From the NCBI GenBank assembly GCA_022225965.2, contig JAKJXP020000005.1:310001-374000 (forward strand): a stretch of DNA of 64,000 bases, given 5' to 3'. The first letter of the stretch is position 1, and the number at the start of each line of letters is the position of its first letter. Made by a program: the position numbers and the translations under genes. Positions 23,380 through 35,041 of this stretch are shown here, piece after piece. The notes under the pieces were generated by a model. It ran no database searches and was not told the DNA's origin. It worked only from the letters and a program-made list of their open reading frames with translations. The stretch comes from Diatrype stigma. Lineage: Eukaryota > Ascomycota > Sordariomycetes > Xylariales > Diatrypaceae.

Positions 23380-24111
23380 AGGGCGAGCATAGGGACATTT
23401 CGGAGCCCTGCCTCCTGGATAGGATTCTGGTAGGGATAAGATGGATCGTCGTCGCAATGGATGCAAATCTGCCCCCCTCCCCTCTTCTATTTTTCGTCGT
23501 TGTCCTTCGTTTTCTTCATCTTTTTTCGGTTGGGATCCTAGGTTGGCCAGGCGCTTCTTCAAGTTGCAAGGTTTGCATGGAAGCTAGCAATTCGTAAGGC
23601 GTTGGTGGCATGCTCAATCCCATGGTATCTATCTTGTTCTTTTTTCTTTCTTTATTTCTTTATTTCTCTTCCTTTCGCGCCATTTTCTATTGTCCCCAGG
23701 GCCAGGTTGGCTTGCAGATTGGGGTTGTTTTGTCGATGTCTTGTTGATACCTAGGTGAAAATGTGTATATAAGTACTCGGGGTTAGGCCGAAATCATCTC
23801 CTATGCAATCTTCTCTGACTCCAGTGATCGTGCTACCGTGGATATGGGTGGGAAACGCGCTCAGTAGAGTTTATGATGTCCCCCGAAAGACATTTGGATA
23901 AGTCTGTAGATTGAGTGCTCCGCCCTAGGCTTTGCCATGCTCTACCCTGTCATATTGATCTGGGACCCAAAGAATGGAATCTAATATATATGCCGTTATC
24001 GTAGGATGCTACTTATTCCCTACGGATAGGCTCACGCAAGAAACCTAGGTGAAATTTCCCTCTCCCTCTGCTCTGGGTATTAGCTCTCTGTTCAGCTTTG
24101 TTCCGCGCAGC
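23380..24111. other. convergent intergenic region
   Basis: The 3' flanks of the RBR gene (plus) and the LYC1-like gene (minus). A pyrimidine-rich TTTCTTT run lies at 23637-23680. No gene or structured element is seen. Confidence 0.55.
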
Positions 24112-25662
24112 TCAGCACCAACAGTACTTTTCATTCGCCACCCACTCGACCTCTCCCTCCCCCTCCCCTTCTTCCTCGCCACCATCCCCTGGCAAGCCAT
24201 ACCACATAAGAGACGGTATGCTATCCGTATCCCGATCCACCCACTCCCGCGGCAGCACCCCATCCCCACCGCCGTCACCGCCACCGTCGGCGATCCCCTC
24301 CAGCAGCCGCCGCACCAGCGGCGTCGGGTTCCACAGGTCCACCTTGCCGCAGTCCCAGCGGGCGGCCTCGGCCCGCGCCGCGCCGAGCACGGCCGCCAGC
24401 GCCTCTCTCAGCAGCGCCTTCTGCTCTCCATCCCCATCCCCTCCTTCGCCCGCGTCCTCGTCCGCGCCCTCGACCACCAGCCGCAGGATGTACAGCGTGT
24501 TCTTCCGCGCCCGGTCCTCGGGGCGCTCGGTCGGGCGCGCCTGGTAGTTGCGCGCCCATACGGCCCAGACCCTCCTCTTCTCTTCCCCGCTCGCCGCCGT
24601 CGTCGCTACTACGCCTTTCGTCTTCATCTCTCCCGGCGGTGCTGCTGCTGCGCTTTCTTCTTCTTCTTCTGCTGCTGCTCCTCCGTGGACGAAGGCGGCC
24701 ACGAACCCGTCCCGGTACAGGTGCCAGCGCAGGGCGTCGTGGTCGGGCGCGAACGCGAAGGCGGTCCGCCCGGTGCGGGCGGCGGTGCGGGCGAGGCGCC
24801 GCCGCAGCTGCGCCTCGTCGAGGGCGGCGAGGGAGGCTAGGTTCGCGTAGGTGATGGGCTCTAGCGCTACCCGGGGGTTGGGGTTGGGGTTGGTGATGCT
24901 GCTGTTGCTGCTAGCAGGAAACGACACGTGCACGCTCGGGAACGGGTGCCACCCCTTCGAGGCGTAGAACCGCTTCCCGATGTCAGACCACAGGGCCGAG
25001 CAGACCACCTGCGGCTCAGATCCCAATCCCGATCCCGATCCCGATCCCGGGTCTTGACCTCCTCTGCTCGCCTCCTGCCCCCCTCCTGCCCCAGCCTTCG
25101 CCGTCGTCGTTGCGGCGGCGGCGCCGTCGTCGCGTGTCCCCGGCTGCGCCTTCTTCAGCGCCACCCCCAGCTCCTTCAGCATCCGCTTCGCGTACGACCG
25201 CCCCCGGCACTCCGGGTACGTGTAGACGGAGCCGATGCCGTAGCCAATAGCCTCCGTGACCTGCGCGCCGTCGTCTGCATCGCTGCCGCCACTGCCACCG
25301 CCACCACCTCGGGGCGAGGGCGGCGGCCGAGCTACGAGCACTCGCTTGCGGATGGACTCGCAGGAGGCGAGGACCGGGCGCGGAGAAGGAGAAAGGGAAG
25401 GAGGAGAGGCTGTGGTTCCCTGGGCTTGGGTGGTCAGGATCCAGTGCGCCATCCCGCCGTCCCGGCTCAGCGGGATGGTCGTCACGTACGGCTCCCGCTG
25501 CAGGTACTGGTCGAGGCTGAGGGCGCCGCCCCACTCGCGGTAGTTGAGCGTCCAGGTCCGGCGCTTCTCCTCGTCCGTGGGCCGGGTCAGGACCAGGGTT
25601 TCCGAGGTGGCGTCTGGTAGTGGGGGTGCCTTGGCGTCGTTGTTGTTGGCTTGGGACCCCAT
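24112..25662 (-). CDS. LYC1: LYC1-like GNAT N-acetyltransferase, 516 aa
   Basis: A single exon from an ATG beginning MGSQANNNDAKAPPLPD. The GNAT core lies near residues 135-165, with GYGIGSVYTYPECRGRSYAKRM matching the acetyl-CoA-binding motif A, although the usual RGxGxA reads RGRSYA. Upstream, LVLTRPTDEEKRRTWTLNYREWGGALSLDQYLQRE is typical of fungal LYC1-type proteins, named for the Yarrowia lysine N6-acetyltransferase of lysine catabolism. The C-terminal half (PITYANLASLAALDEAQLRR, HLYRDGFVAA, VDLWNPTPLVRRLL, SLMWYGLP) also fits that family. Low-complexity Gly/Ser/Ala/Glu insertions (near residues 118-130, 175-210 and 325-345) lengthen it beyond the usual size. The substrate is inferred only from family. 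The very GC-rich coding strand gives long false open frames on the opposite strand. Confidence 0.78.
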   Translation of the reverse strand: MGSQANNNDAKAPPLPDATSETLVLTRPTDEEKRRTWTLNYREWGGALSLDQYLQREPYVTTIPLSRDGGMAHWILTTQAQGTTASPPSLSPSPRPVLASCESIRKRVLVARPPPSPRGGGGGSGGSDADDGAQVTEAIGYGIGSVYTYPECRGRSYAKRMLKELGVALKKAQPGTRDDGAAAATTTAKAGAGGGQEASRGGQDPGSGSGSGLGSEPQVVCSALWSDIGKRFYASKGWHPFPSVHVSFPASSNSSITNPNPNPRVALEPITYANLASLAALDEAQLRRRLARTAARTGRTAFAFAPDHDALRWHLYRDGFVAAFVHGGAAAEEEEESAAAAPPGEMKTKGVVATTAASGEEKRRVWAVWARNYQARPTERPEDRARKNTLYILRLVVEGADEDAGEGGDGDGEQKALLREALAAVLGAARAEAARWDCGKVDLWNPTPLVRRLLEGIADGGGDGGGDGVLPREWVDRDTDSIPSLMWYGLPGDGGEEEGEGEGEVEWVANEKYCWC

Positions 25663-27040
25663 CTTGATGGTAGGTAGAGGTGGTGGAGGAGGCGGGTTTT
25701 ACTGCTAGCTGACTAGGGGTGGGTAAGTAGTGCGAGTGTTGTGTTGGTTGATTGTTAGGTCCGTTGAAGTGTCGTGTGTATCGTGTTGTGTTGTGTCGTG
25801 TGTAGTGGTATTATTGTATCAAGAGAAGCTCCGATCGTATGGCGTAGATCTAGATCAAATCAAGAGATCACGACGGAGTTCTCGGTACAGAACTGCTGGT
25901 GGTGGTTCAGCAAGTAACTAGGGGCTTCGACAGGGATAAGCTGCGAACACCTCGCGTGTGTAACCCAGCGGAATGAAGGGGGTTTATATATCGATCGAAT
26001 CAGGTTGGTCAATTATGAGAGCTCGCCCAGTTGCACATGCATTCAATACCTATAGCCTTAGGGTTCCGAGTATGAGCAGAGCGTGAGACCCCCACATGTC
26101 ATCCAAGGTTCTCAGGCGAGTTTGGACGCATGTGCTTTCGTATGATAAGATGCCGTTGCACCGCTGCATGGTTGCATCGTAGGGTTCGCGGGTTGCAGTA
26201 TATATATATGTATGGCAGGGTGTATAGCAGGGGTGTGCATCAGGGGGGTGTGCCCTGGCTACAAGCTCGGCCAAATTCTCCGATCGGACGGCAACCACCT
26301 AGTTAGAAACTACGGCTTAGTCAAGAGGCGGGCGATCATTGGAGGTTCCGGGTCATGGGGATGGATGGGTCGATCCCATTTGCAAACAAAGGGACGTCAT
26401 AGGCTTACCTTGCGTTGACAGGCCTGGGCGTCTGTTTACGATATACGTTGAGGTTTACGTTAGGGCTCATCTATCATGCAGCCTATCATGCAGGAAGTCG
26501 CAAATGGGAACACGGAATACGGGATAACTAAGGCACCTTACCTACTAGGCAGGCACCTGGGCACTTCCAAGGTTCGTACAGGGAGACGGACCCAATTCCA
26601 GATTGTCAGAATCCACGGACTTTTTATTGCGGTGGTGGCTCTGTGGGGCTTGCCGATGGAAGCCGCTCTAGATTCTACGCGAGAGGGTTTGAGGGCATGG
26701 AAATGGTTTAGAGACTACCTGTAGGGAACGTTTCCGCGTCCCCAGCATCCCCAGCATCCCCTAGCATCCAGAGGACCCAAAGGCGGTCTTCCCTTCCCCA
26801 TAGAGCAGGGCCATGCGACAAATCATATATTGCAGCTCAGCAGTTTTGACGGGCCTGACGGGCCTGACGACCTTGCAAGGCCAACCCGGAAGGCCAAGAC
26901 CGCTCTTTCTAGGTACAACCTCTAGTTACGCCCTCCACGCCTTCTCCAGGTTGCCCGTCGGTTCTCCATCGGACATAGTGCCTTCTGAGACCCCCTAGGC
27001 CCTGGCATCCATCTACCCCACAATCCGCTATGCCTTCCTA
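25663..27040. other. intergenic, no gene supported
   Basis: Promoter side of the LYC1-like gene and 3' flank of CCT1. A TATATATATATG run occurs at about 26199-26212 and CCCCAGCAT/CCCCTAGCAT repeats at about 26739-26768. Open frames of 60-80 codons around 26.2-27.0 kb lack recognisable features. Confidence 0.55.
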
Positions 27041-28901
27041 TCAGTGACCATGTCCGTCATCCTGCTCGCCTCGCTCCTCCGGATCCAGCTTGATCAGGGT
27101 ATCGATTCTCATGATGCTGATGCATGCCTCGACGGCGCTCTTCAGCTGCCGGACCTTGCTGATGCTCGGCTCCAACACACCTGCCTTGACCTCGTCTACA
27201 ACCTTGCCCTTCATCAGGTCCAGTCCGTAGTTCTTGTAGTTCTTCTTGCGGGCTACCGATTTCTCGTCCTCGTTGGCTTCACCGTCCTGTGTCCTTTGAG
27301 ACAGGGCGTGCCGTGACCGTAACTGTGCTACCAGCTCGCTCGCGTCCTTGGCGGCGTTGACGGCAAGCGTCTTGGGGATGACGAGCAGGGACTGTGCGAA
27401 CTCGCCGATCGCTAGCTGTTCTCTCGAACCAACCGTGCCAGCAAACTCCTCTAGGTAGATATGTAGAGCCGTCTCCACTGCGCCACCGCCGGGCACGATG
27501 CTGCCGCTCTCGAGCGTGCGCTTGACCGCACACAATGAATCGTGAACCGACCGTTCCATCTCGTCCAATTGGAAGTCGTTGGGCCCCCGTAGAACGATAG
27601 AAGCCGAAGAGAGTGTCTTGGTTCCCTTGATCAGAATACATTCGTCGTCGGAGATACGCTCTTGGACGACTTCCTCGGCGTATCCCAGATATGAAGGCTC
27701 GAATTTCTCGTCACCGTTCAGGTCGGATAATGTGCTAAGTAGGGTGGCACCGGTGGCCTTGGCGATCCGCCGGAGATCTTCCTTCTTGCATCGTCTGACC
27801 GCCATAGCACCCCGCTCAATGAAGAGCTTCAGGCACATGTCGTCAATGCCCTTCGTAGTCAGTACAACGTTGGCGCCGGCCTTGAGGATCATCTCGATCC
27901 TCTCGATGACCATACCGGCCTCCCGCTGGCGGATCTGTTCGAGCTGTTGTGGGTCATCGACCGTGATCTGTACGCCCATCTTCATCCGCTCCTTCTGGAA
28001 GTTCATATCAAAGATAGCAATCTTGGCGTCCTGCACGCTCGTGGTCATGGCTTGCGAGGCTACCGTGCAGTTCAGAGCATATCCCTTGACCAATACAGAC
28101 TCGGTCACTCCCTTGCCGTGAGCCTTTAGAATGTTGACAGCCTTGACCGGGTATTTGGTCTCATTGCGGTTATTCGTCGACTTGACGGCCTGCATGGCAT
28201 CGACGACCATGTTGGCGAAGAAGTCGGAGTCGGCGCCGATGATCTTGCTGGACATGGAAGTCTTGGCGATGTTGATGAGCGACTCCCGGCCGAGGTTTTC
28301 CACCTTTGTGCTGACGTTCTCGTTCATGTACTTGACAGCCTCTCGCAGGGCCAGACGATAACCCGTAATGATGGTTGTTGGATGTATCCGGTTCTTCATG
28401 AGCTCGTTCGCCCTTTTTAGGAGCTCGGCGGCGATGAGCACCACCGAAGTCGTACCGTCGCCCACCTCCTTGTCCTGTTGGTGCGCCAGGTCGACGAGGA
28501 TCTTGCCTGCTGGGTGCTCGACATCTAGTAAACTTAGGATCGTTGCGCCGTCGTTGGTCACCGTGACATCCTGCAAGCCCCCAGTAGTCAGTTTTGGATT
28601 AGTCGTGGGCGGGTGTTTCCAGCAAGACCTACGCCGATATCGTCCACCATCATTTTGTCCAAGCCGCTCGGTCCGAAAGAGCTCTTGACAACATTGGCAA
28701 TTGCTTGTGTGGCAAGAACTAAGCAATAAGGAGGAGTGGTCAGCATAATATCGCGAGCATATCCAGGGCCAGTCCAGAGCTTGACCATGATTTCCATGAT
28801 CACCATGACCTACCATTCTGATCTCTGATATCGGCACCCGATATCTTGGTGCCGCCTAGGAACAGAGTCCCGTTTCCGGACTGCTCAAACATAGACGCCA
28901 T
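27041..28901 (-). CDS. CCT1: T-complex protein 1 subunit alpha (CCT1/TCP-1 chaperonin)
   Basis: Three exons, 28901-28814, 28718-28633 and 28570-27041, join in phases 1 and 0 to give 567 aa. CCT1 is one of eight subunits of the cytosolic TRiC/CCT ring that folds actin and tubulin using ATP. Visible are [20 protein letters not shown] joined to [20 protein letters not shown] (nucleotide site), GDGTTSVV (catalytic Asp loop), [15 protein letters not shown] in the substrate-binding domain, and the second ATP-site motifs VPGGGAVE and [17 protein letters not shown]. The C-terminal stretch [20 protein letters not shown] identifies the alpha subunit among the eight. The true N terminus [20 protein letters not shown] lies in a short first exon. 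An unspliced reading gives a longer open frame with a false N terminus. Confidence 0.95.
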
Positions 28902-30011
28902 TCTGAAGTAAAGAGTTGTTTCTCCTTGTTTGCTCTGCTGCAGCTCCGGGTATGTTCTCTGCTAGTCTTGTCAGGCGTGAGGCAGTATCGTGAGGCAGTA
29001 TGGGGAACTTGAGGTGGTTGTAGCAGACTAGGCTGCTGTACTTCGTAACTGATATTGATATGTACTAAAAAGCCAGAAAGCTTCGACCTGACCCGCGATA
29101 CAGCAAAAATTCAATCTGGTTAGGTGCACTTGGATAATTGAGCACGGACCTGATTTAGCTCTACGTAATGTGCATCTGGGGCCTAATATGATAAAATATC
29201 CATAATCATTCAACAAACGAGGCTCTTTATCACTGCTTTATCGTTGCTACCCCGCCAAACAGGGGCTGAAGAGGTCGGGTCTGGGCTACAAAATACCGGG
29301 CAAATCCAATTGCTTCTGCGGGGCAACCCTTTGGTAGGTAGTCAGGTAAAGTGGTACTGAACCTACATACATCGGTCCCTACTCAGTCAGTTCAGTGTAC
29401 GAAGTCCCCTAGACGAAACTTCTGGTGGTCATTCAGGATACTCATTCAGGACACTCAGTAATCATTTGTCATTTATCAGACTGTTTAGGCATGAGAGACT
29501 CTGGCAAGTGTATCCATATCCACCCCAGCGAGAATATGTCAATTCAAAGGGGCAATTCCTATCACATTTGGAAGTACCACTTTTAGACCACGCCTTTCCG
29601 CGAGTAAGGCGAGCGGCGAGGTAGTTGGTGATGAAACCATACTGCTGTTACAGTACAATCTTCCCATAACTCCAAACCAGGTCACGACACACCCGAGCCC
29701 ATTCATGCAGGAAAATGCCAGCCAGAGAAATAATTACGGAAGTCACCAAGCACGCCTGTAGTATGCGAAAATTTGGAAGAAAGCATGTAGGTAGCACGTT
29801 CGAGGTACGCATTGATCACTATATAAGCAGCTATTATCTATCCGCCAGCGCAATGAGTGAGCCCCCTTCAAGCTCTCACTCTCCCCCCTTCTCATCGTGA
29901 CTCGTTAAATATTAAATATAGCATCCGCCGCTAGTCAAGTCAGCTCAGCCAGCGTTGTTTTGGAGAAAGCAAATCTTGAAGAGACCTCTTTATCATGTAG
30001 GTAGCTCGGTC
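28902..30011. other. intergenic between CCT1 and secreted-protein gene
   Basis: Promoter region of CCT1, then the 3' flank of the secreted-protein gene. No coding, tRNA or repeat signal stands out; open frames are below about 60 codons. Confidence 0.55.
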
Positions 30012-31718
30012 TCATAGACGCTGGAAGGCGCCCCGTCTGCTGCTGCGTCGCTTGTTGGCGGCGCCCGAGTTGGCGGCGACGCACTCCTTCTGCTGGGCGT
30101 CGCACGCCTCGACGCCGCCGTCCAGCGCTCCGGTGTTGGCCGCGTTGGCGCACTTGTTCTTCTGCACGTCGCAGGCCCGCTGGGCGGCGGCGCCGATGTT
30201 CTGGAAGGTCGACCCGTTGACCTCGAAGGGCCGGTCCGACGCCGAGCTGGTGATGGGGACGGGGGGCGCGCCGACGGTGCCTGTGGAACGGGGACACAAT
30301 CCGGGTTAGCAAACCGATCTATGCACGGGCTGGGCTGCTTTGAGGTTCCTTCTCCCTCGTCTTCTTTCTTTTCCTTTCCTCTTCGAATGGGGCGATGGGA
30401 GTGAGGTGCTTGCTTACCAGTGAATTGGTTCACGTCAGTGCCAGTGGTTGCGGTAGGCGTCGCGTCGTCACCGGCGTTACCGGCATCCGCGGCAGGAGTT
30501 TCAGCGGGGTCAGCGGCTGCGTCGTCTTCGCCGTCAGCAAGACAATCTAGGCCTGTTAAAACTGCAATCTTTGTTAGAACGTGGATGTCGGCTTACCATC
30601 TTCAGCGGCGTCATCACCAGCGGCTGCATCTGCTCCAGCACCGGCGTTGGCGTCGGCACCGTTAGCAGCACCGGCGCCCGCGTTGGCACCAGCACCACCG
30701 GCCGCGACAGCCGCTTCGATCTCGTCGGCGGTCGCATCTTCCACCAGAAGGTTCTGGGTGAAGATGCAACCTTCCTTGTCGTCAGCTTCATCGCAAGTGT
30801 TTCCGGCACCAGTGGCGTCGTTGGGCTATATGTGATAAACGGTTTGATTAGTCTCGCGTGTCTGATATAAAAAGGGGGAACCAGCGATCCCGGTCGCCAA
30901 CCAGGTAGGTAGGCAGGCAGACAGGGATATCGCGGTTTGTTGCTCATGTTTCAAACTTACGTCACCGGGCTCGAAGGTTCCGGACATGAGGGCGAGCTGA
31001 GGATCGGCGCCGATCGACGCCAGCTGAACGGCCAGGTCGAGGGTGATCTGCTTGTTGAGATCAGCCGCGCCGTCCGAGGCGGGGTCCTGGTGCTGCTGCA
31101 GAGCGGCGATTTCAGGGTTCTTGGCCGTCTCCGATGTGCAGGCAACGGATGCCAGACCGACAGAGCCGGTGTTCCGCTCCTAGAAACTCGGGTTAGCAAC
31201 TCGCTCTTCTATCAAACCGCATAACTCAATTGCTATACGCGGACTGGATTGGGAAGGACGTACGAGAGTGCGGAAGATCAAAGCGTTAGTCTGGCCCTCT
31301 AGATCACCGGCCTCCTTCGCATTCGTGAAGGCCTGGTCGGCGACTCTCTGCTGTAGACAGTCGAGGTCCTCGACCTTACCGGCACCCGCGCCGGCGGCAG
31401 CGTTGCCGAGAAGAGCGAAGACTGCGGCCTGTACTTCATCGACGTTGTTCAGATTCAAGGCAGCCTCGACGCCCGTGAGGAACTTCTCGTGAGAGTGCTC
31501 CTCTGTTCGGAAGAGAAAATGTTAGTCTTTTTCTGACACCAGCTTTGCGTTCTCTTCCCAGATTAGGTATTTCATGGTGTTAAGGAAAACCTACGAGGAA
31601 CCTCGCGTCTGAACTTGGCCGAGTTGACGAGACTCCGCTTGTGCATCTTCACGGCATCGGGGCGGGCGGAAGCAACGCCCAGCAACATGAGCAGAGCAGC
31701 ATTCGTCTCGAACTTCAT
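30012..31718 (-). CDS. secreted protein of unknown function, 404 aa, six exons
   Basis: Six exons (31718-31595, 31502-31264, 31179-30961, 30825-30597, 30552-30418, 30280-30012) join cleanly to 404 aa. It starts with a signal peptide (MKFETNAALLMLLGVASARP), then a basic KMHKRSLVNSAKFRR stretch that could be a Kex2-type processing site. A helical region follows (EHSHEKFLTGVEAALNLNNV, CLQQRVADQAFTNAKEAG) with conserved cysteines. Next come an Ala/Gly/Asn/Asp-rich linker (AGGAGANAGAGAANGADANA), an acidic Ala/Thr-rich linker, and a C-terminal module (TVGAPPVPITSSASDRPF, FQNIGAAAQRACDVQKNKCA, ACDAQQKECVAAN). The C-terminal module occurs in many ascomycete secreted or wall proteins of unknown role, some mislabelled as ribosomal. 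A TATATATATATG at about 32011-32022 could be its TATA box. Function is not known. Confidence 0.78.
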
Positions 31719-34198
31719 CTTGTCGGTTGGGTTGTTGTGGCGGTGAAACGGGCTTCGTCGGATTAGGGAATTAGTGATCGGGATAGCTTCAACGTAAAGA
31801 GGACCGGCCTAATTAGTCAAAGTAGTAATGAATGCGTAGAAAAGATCGAACGTGCTTAGAATGAGTGTGTGGGTAGGTGAAAGAGAGCCGGGTTCACAGA
31901 ACCGAGAAAGAAGAGAACGGAATTAGAGGCGGATGAGAGACACTGTCGCTAGCTGGTGAGGAGGTGAGTGAGAGCAAGAGGTTCTTCGGTCAGCCTAGAG
32001 ACGGGCATGATGATATATATATGATCCTCCACGGCCTAAGGCAAATCTCAGCCCATGGATCATACCACCATGCCATCTGGCTAATGCCTGTACAGCGCAC
32101 CGCCTGAATGGGTTCAACTGCGCGCATCGTGAAACGGTAGAAGAATCCCCAGATTAACGTTTCGTGGAATAGCGGCGCGGACTCCCTGCTCTCATCATCT
32201 GTCTGCCTATCCCTATATCCCTATGTGTGCAGAAACCCCCTGACGGCTCGGTCGATCGTCCGTAACAGTGGGTACCCACGCGAAGGGCCGGCAAGGGGCT
32301 GATAAACCCATGTCCACGGTTTAGTTCGTCCTGTTAAGTGGCCCATTATAACTGTCTGTCTTCGGATCTACGGCCTCCCGGGCGGTCCCGGGCCATCACC
32401 ACGATCAATCCTGAGGCCCGAGGCCTTGAAGATTGTTGATGGTATGGTGAGCCTTTCGGTTTAACTCAAAAGAGCTGCTAGAGATGATGCAGTACAGTAT
32501 TGCTTGTCAAACCTTTCCCTCATGAGGGCATAATGAGGTTCTTTCAGCGTCGGTCTTGAACGCACTAATTGGTTTCACCCAATTCCTATGGTGATAGATT
32601 TTCGCGCTTCGTGAAGCCAATTATGTACGAGCTCCTTTGACATCAAACTGCCAAGCAAGAAGGAGGGTCCCAGAGAAGGAGTAAATGTCCTTTAAAGCAT
32701 CCCGCCTCTGATGTCCAGTGCTTGTACGGAGATTTGGAGCTCTTGGTGCGATGAGACGGGCGATCCGACCCAAGCTGTTTCACAACATCAGAGCCGCACC
32801 AGGGGTTCACGGCACTCCATTCTGACTATAATAGGCATTTGAATCGAGTATAGCACGTAACTTCCACGGCGGTGACCCCATAATGATCTATTCGACGATT
32901 GCTCATTGGAAATTAACTGACAAGTTATCTGTATGCATCCAGGTGTATGTCACGGACATATGCGCCTGTCATAAGTCGATCATCATTTTATAGCTGGGCA
33001 CTTGGGCACTCGGGCACTTCAGCCGAGAAACCCCAACTTACGAAGTACAATAGAACGAAACTCAAGTGTTCTACAGCGATTGACTCCGTCTGCATTCAAC
33101 ACTATATCATCACTTTACAGGTTTTTACCTCGTACATTTATTTCTCAGCTGAGTTTTAGTCCTATCGGAAACAAAATGTCGGGAAGATCCCGACTACCAC
33201 TACCCACTTTATCCTACGTTTGTAGACAATTGTCGAGGAGGTTTATGAGCGTGCTAGAGATCGTTCACATAACAGACCTGGACTCAACTATGCACCATCC
33301 AAGCTGGAATCAAGACTGATAGATCTTCATCTAGTCAGGTGCCCAGCTTAACTCCATGGTATTCAATCAGCTAATCTGATCGATCCACTTGAATATGTTG
33401 CCCGTCACTGGCTTCAAAAGCCACACATTATAACCGAACTCTTTCGGTACAAGGTGGTAGAAATTGTCAACAGTGAATGCAAACAACCTGTAAAGTCGGT
33501 CTTGGGTAGGACCCTATACCTTATATCGTTCACGCTACGTCCCTACCTACTTCCTGCCCCCCTCCCCCTCCTTTTATGTGCTTAATGGGGACCGACACCA
33601 TGGCATTATCTCCTTTTCCTCCGTGGGAAAACCACACAAGGTAGACAGACGAACGCAGACAACTGATTTCAGGAATGCCACCCACTCAAGAAGAGTGTTG
33701 GTAAATGTAGCTGGGAGTGCTTCGTGGAGCTTTGAGTAAAGTGTATTTTTAATCACAAACATGTACAAATGGCAATATTGGCGTGTAGCTTGTACTGCCC
33801 TGAAAGCTAAATACCAATACTTGACTACCCCCATCCGCGAAGGACCTCCTGCTGCTCGTACAATTGGGGGTGGCCGAATATCATATAATGAGACTAATAA
33901 GCAGAACAGGTGGTGAGATGAAAAGGTAAGGTTTGGAGCTATCAACTTGGTGATTGCCTGTCGGAAATCTTGGCAACCCTAACCCGTGATCACGAAGGGA
34001 TGCAATATAAGCTATTTATTGCGTCTCAGGCAGGGAGGGCCACAGAGGTAGTATACTAAACGCTCTACCTGACGCAACGGTTGGGGGTGGGGAGATGCCG
34101 ACGGAAAATGGGATATCAGGACGCCGCCTTCCTCCGCCACGGGGAATCTCCATGGTGAAGAATCTACTCCTCCCCATCTGCATACCAAGCGGTGCAAG
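31719..34198. other. long intergenic region, no gene supported
   Basis: About 2.5 kb. The first few hundred bases are the promoter of the minus-strand secreted-protein gene. ORFs at 33002-33319 (plus) and 33574-33945 (minus, 123 codons) have no recognisable motif and unfavourable composition. A CT-rich run (CCCCCCTCCCCCTCCTTTT) lies near 33557-33575. Confidence 0.5.
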
Positions 34199-35041
34199 AT
34201 GTTCATCTTACGGTGCCTTGCCATTATTGTCCTAGGCACGCAGGTCGTAGGCGGACCCGTGGCCTCGCCTCAGCTTGACCAATCTGAGACCACGAGCCTA
34301 GGAGAAACAACATCACCACTACCGCCGGCACGACCGCCGCCGGAGCCTACTACGACGCCTTCTACGACGGAGTTTGCGCTAGCGACGTCTGAGCAGGCGG
34401 AGCCATTGCTACTATCAACCAAGACGTATCTGAGAGTAGAGACATGGAGGCTACCTCCCGGGTATGATTGGACGGAGACGGATATCAGGAAGACAACTAT
34501 AACGATTAGTAGACCAATGGCGCCAGGCGAATCGCCCAAGCCCTATGCGCATGGCTCGGGCGCCCCGGTGCCGCTGGACTCTTTGTCATTGACCGGCGGC
34601 GATGACCTCACAAAGCCCGCGACTGCGACGGGTCACGTTGTTCCCCGTGGTGAAGGGGGAGGGATCGCAGCGATTGCAATGGCGACGTCAGACGCCACGA
34701 AGAAGGTAGAAACGGGAACAAGGAAGGAGACGCAGACGAAGAAGGCGGAGACAGATCCTTTCATCGCGACAATAACCTTGACGGAGACACTTTCGGGGAT
34801 TATCACCTTGACGGTTACGGCCAATGGCACCAGTACCAACACCAGCACCAGTGCCATCAGCACCTTCTTCCAGAATTGCACCAGCACTGGCGTCCAGAAT
34901 AGCACCAGAACTAGCATCTACAACAGCATCAGCACTAGCACCTACAACAGCACCGGCAGTGCCAGCAGTGCCAGCAATGCCAGCAGCACCAGCACCGGCG
35001 AGTTCCTGCGACCCAGACATACACGGCTAGCTCTAAATTAA
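34199..35041 (+). CDS. secreted Ser/Thr-rich protein, 280 aa
   Basis: A single open frame from an ATG followed by a signal-peptide-like N terminus (MFILRCLAIIVLGTQVVGGP). The mature part has a Pro/Thr-rich stretch (PLPPARPPPEPTTTPSTTEF), a central segment with YLRVETWRLPPGYDWTETDI, and a long Ser/Thr/Asn-rich tail with several potential N-glycosylation sites (NGT, NTS, NCT, NST). Such proteins are usually extracellular or wall-associated. No GPI-type hydrophobic tail is visible at the end (RPRHTRLALN), so anchoring is unlikely unless the 3' end is misread. No family was recognised; it may be lineage-specific. Confidence 0.55.
   Translation: MFILRCLAIIVLGTQVVGGPVASPQLDQSETTSLGETTSPLPPARPPPEPTTTPSTTEFALATSEQAEPLLLSTKTYLRVETWRLPPGYDWTETDIRKTTITISRPMAPGESPKPYAHGSGAPVPLDSLSLTGGDDLTKPATATGHVVPRGEGGGIAAIAMATSDATKKVETGTRKETQTKKAETDPFIATITLTETLSGIITLTVTANGTSTNTSTSAISTFFQNCTSTGVQNSTRTSIYNSISTSTYNSTGSASSASNASSTSTGEFLRPRHTRLALN

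Noticed and set aside
24049..25620. Long plus-strand frames opposite the LYC1-like gene
   Set aside because: Low-complexity shadows of a GC-rich coding strand with no domain; the minus strand carries the GNAT motifs.
26212..26998. Series of 60-80-codon plus-strand frames
   Set aside because: Unrelated short frames without plausible splicing or motifs.
28572..28837. Long unspliced N terminus of CCT1
   Set aside because: It reads through two introns. Splicing restores the conserved chaperonin N terminus and the [16 protein letters not shown] motif.
33574..33945. 123-codon minus-strand frame
   Set aside because: No signal peptide, domain or homology was recognised, and it is flanked by non-coding sequence; support is too weak to call a gene.
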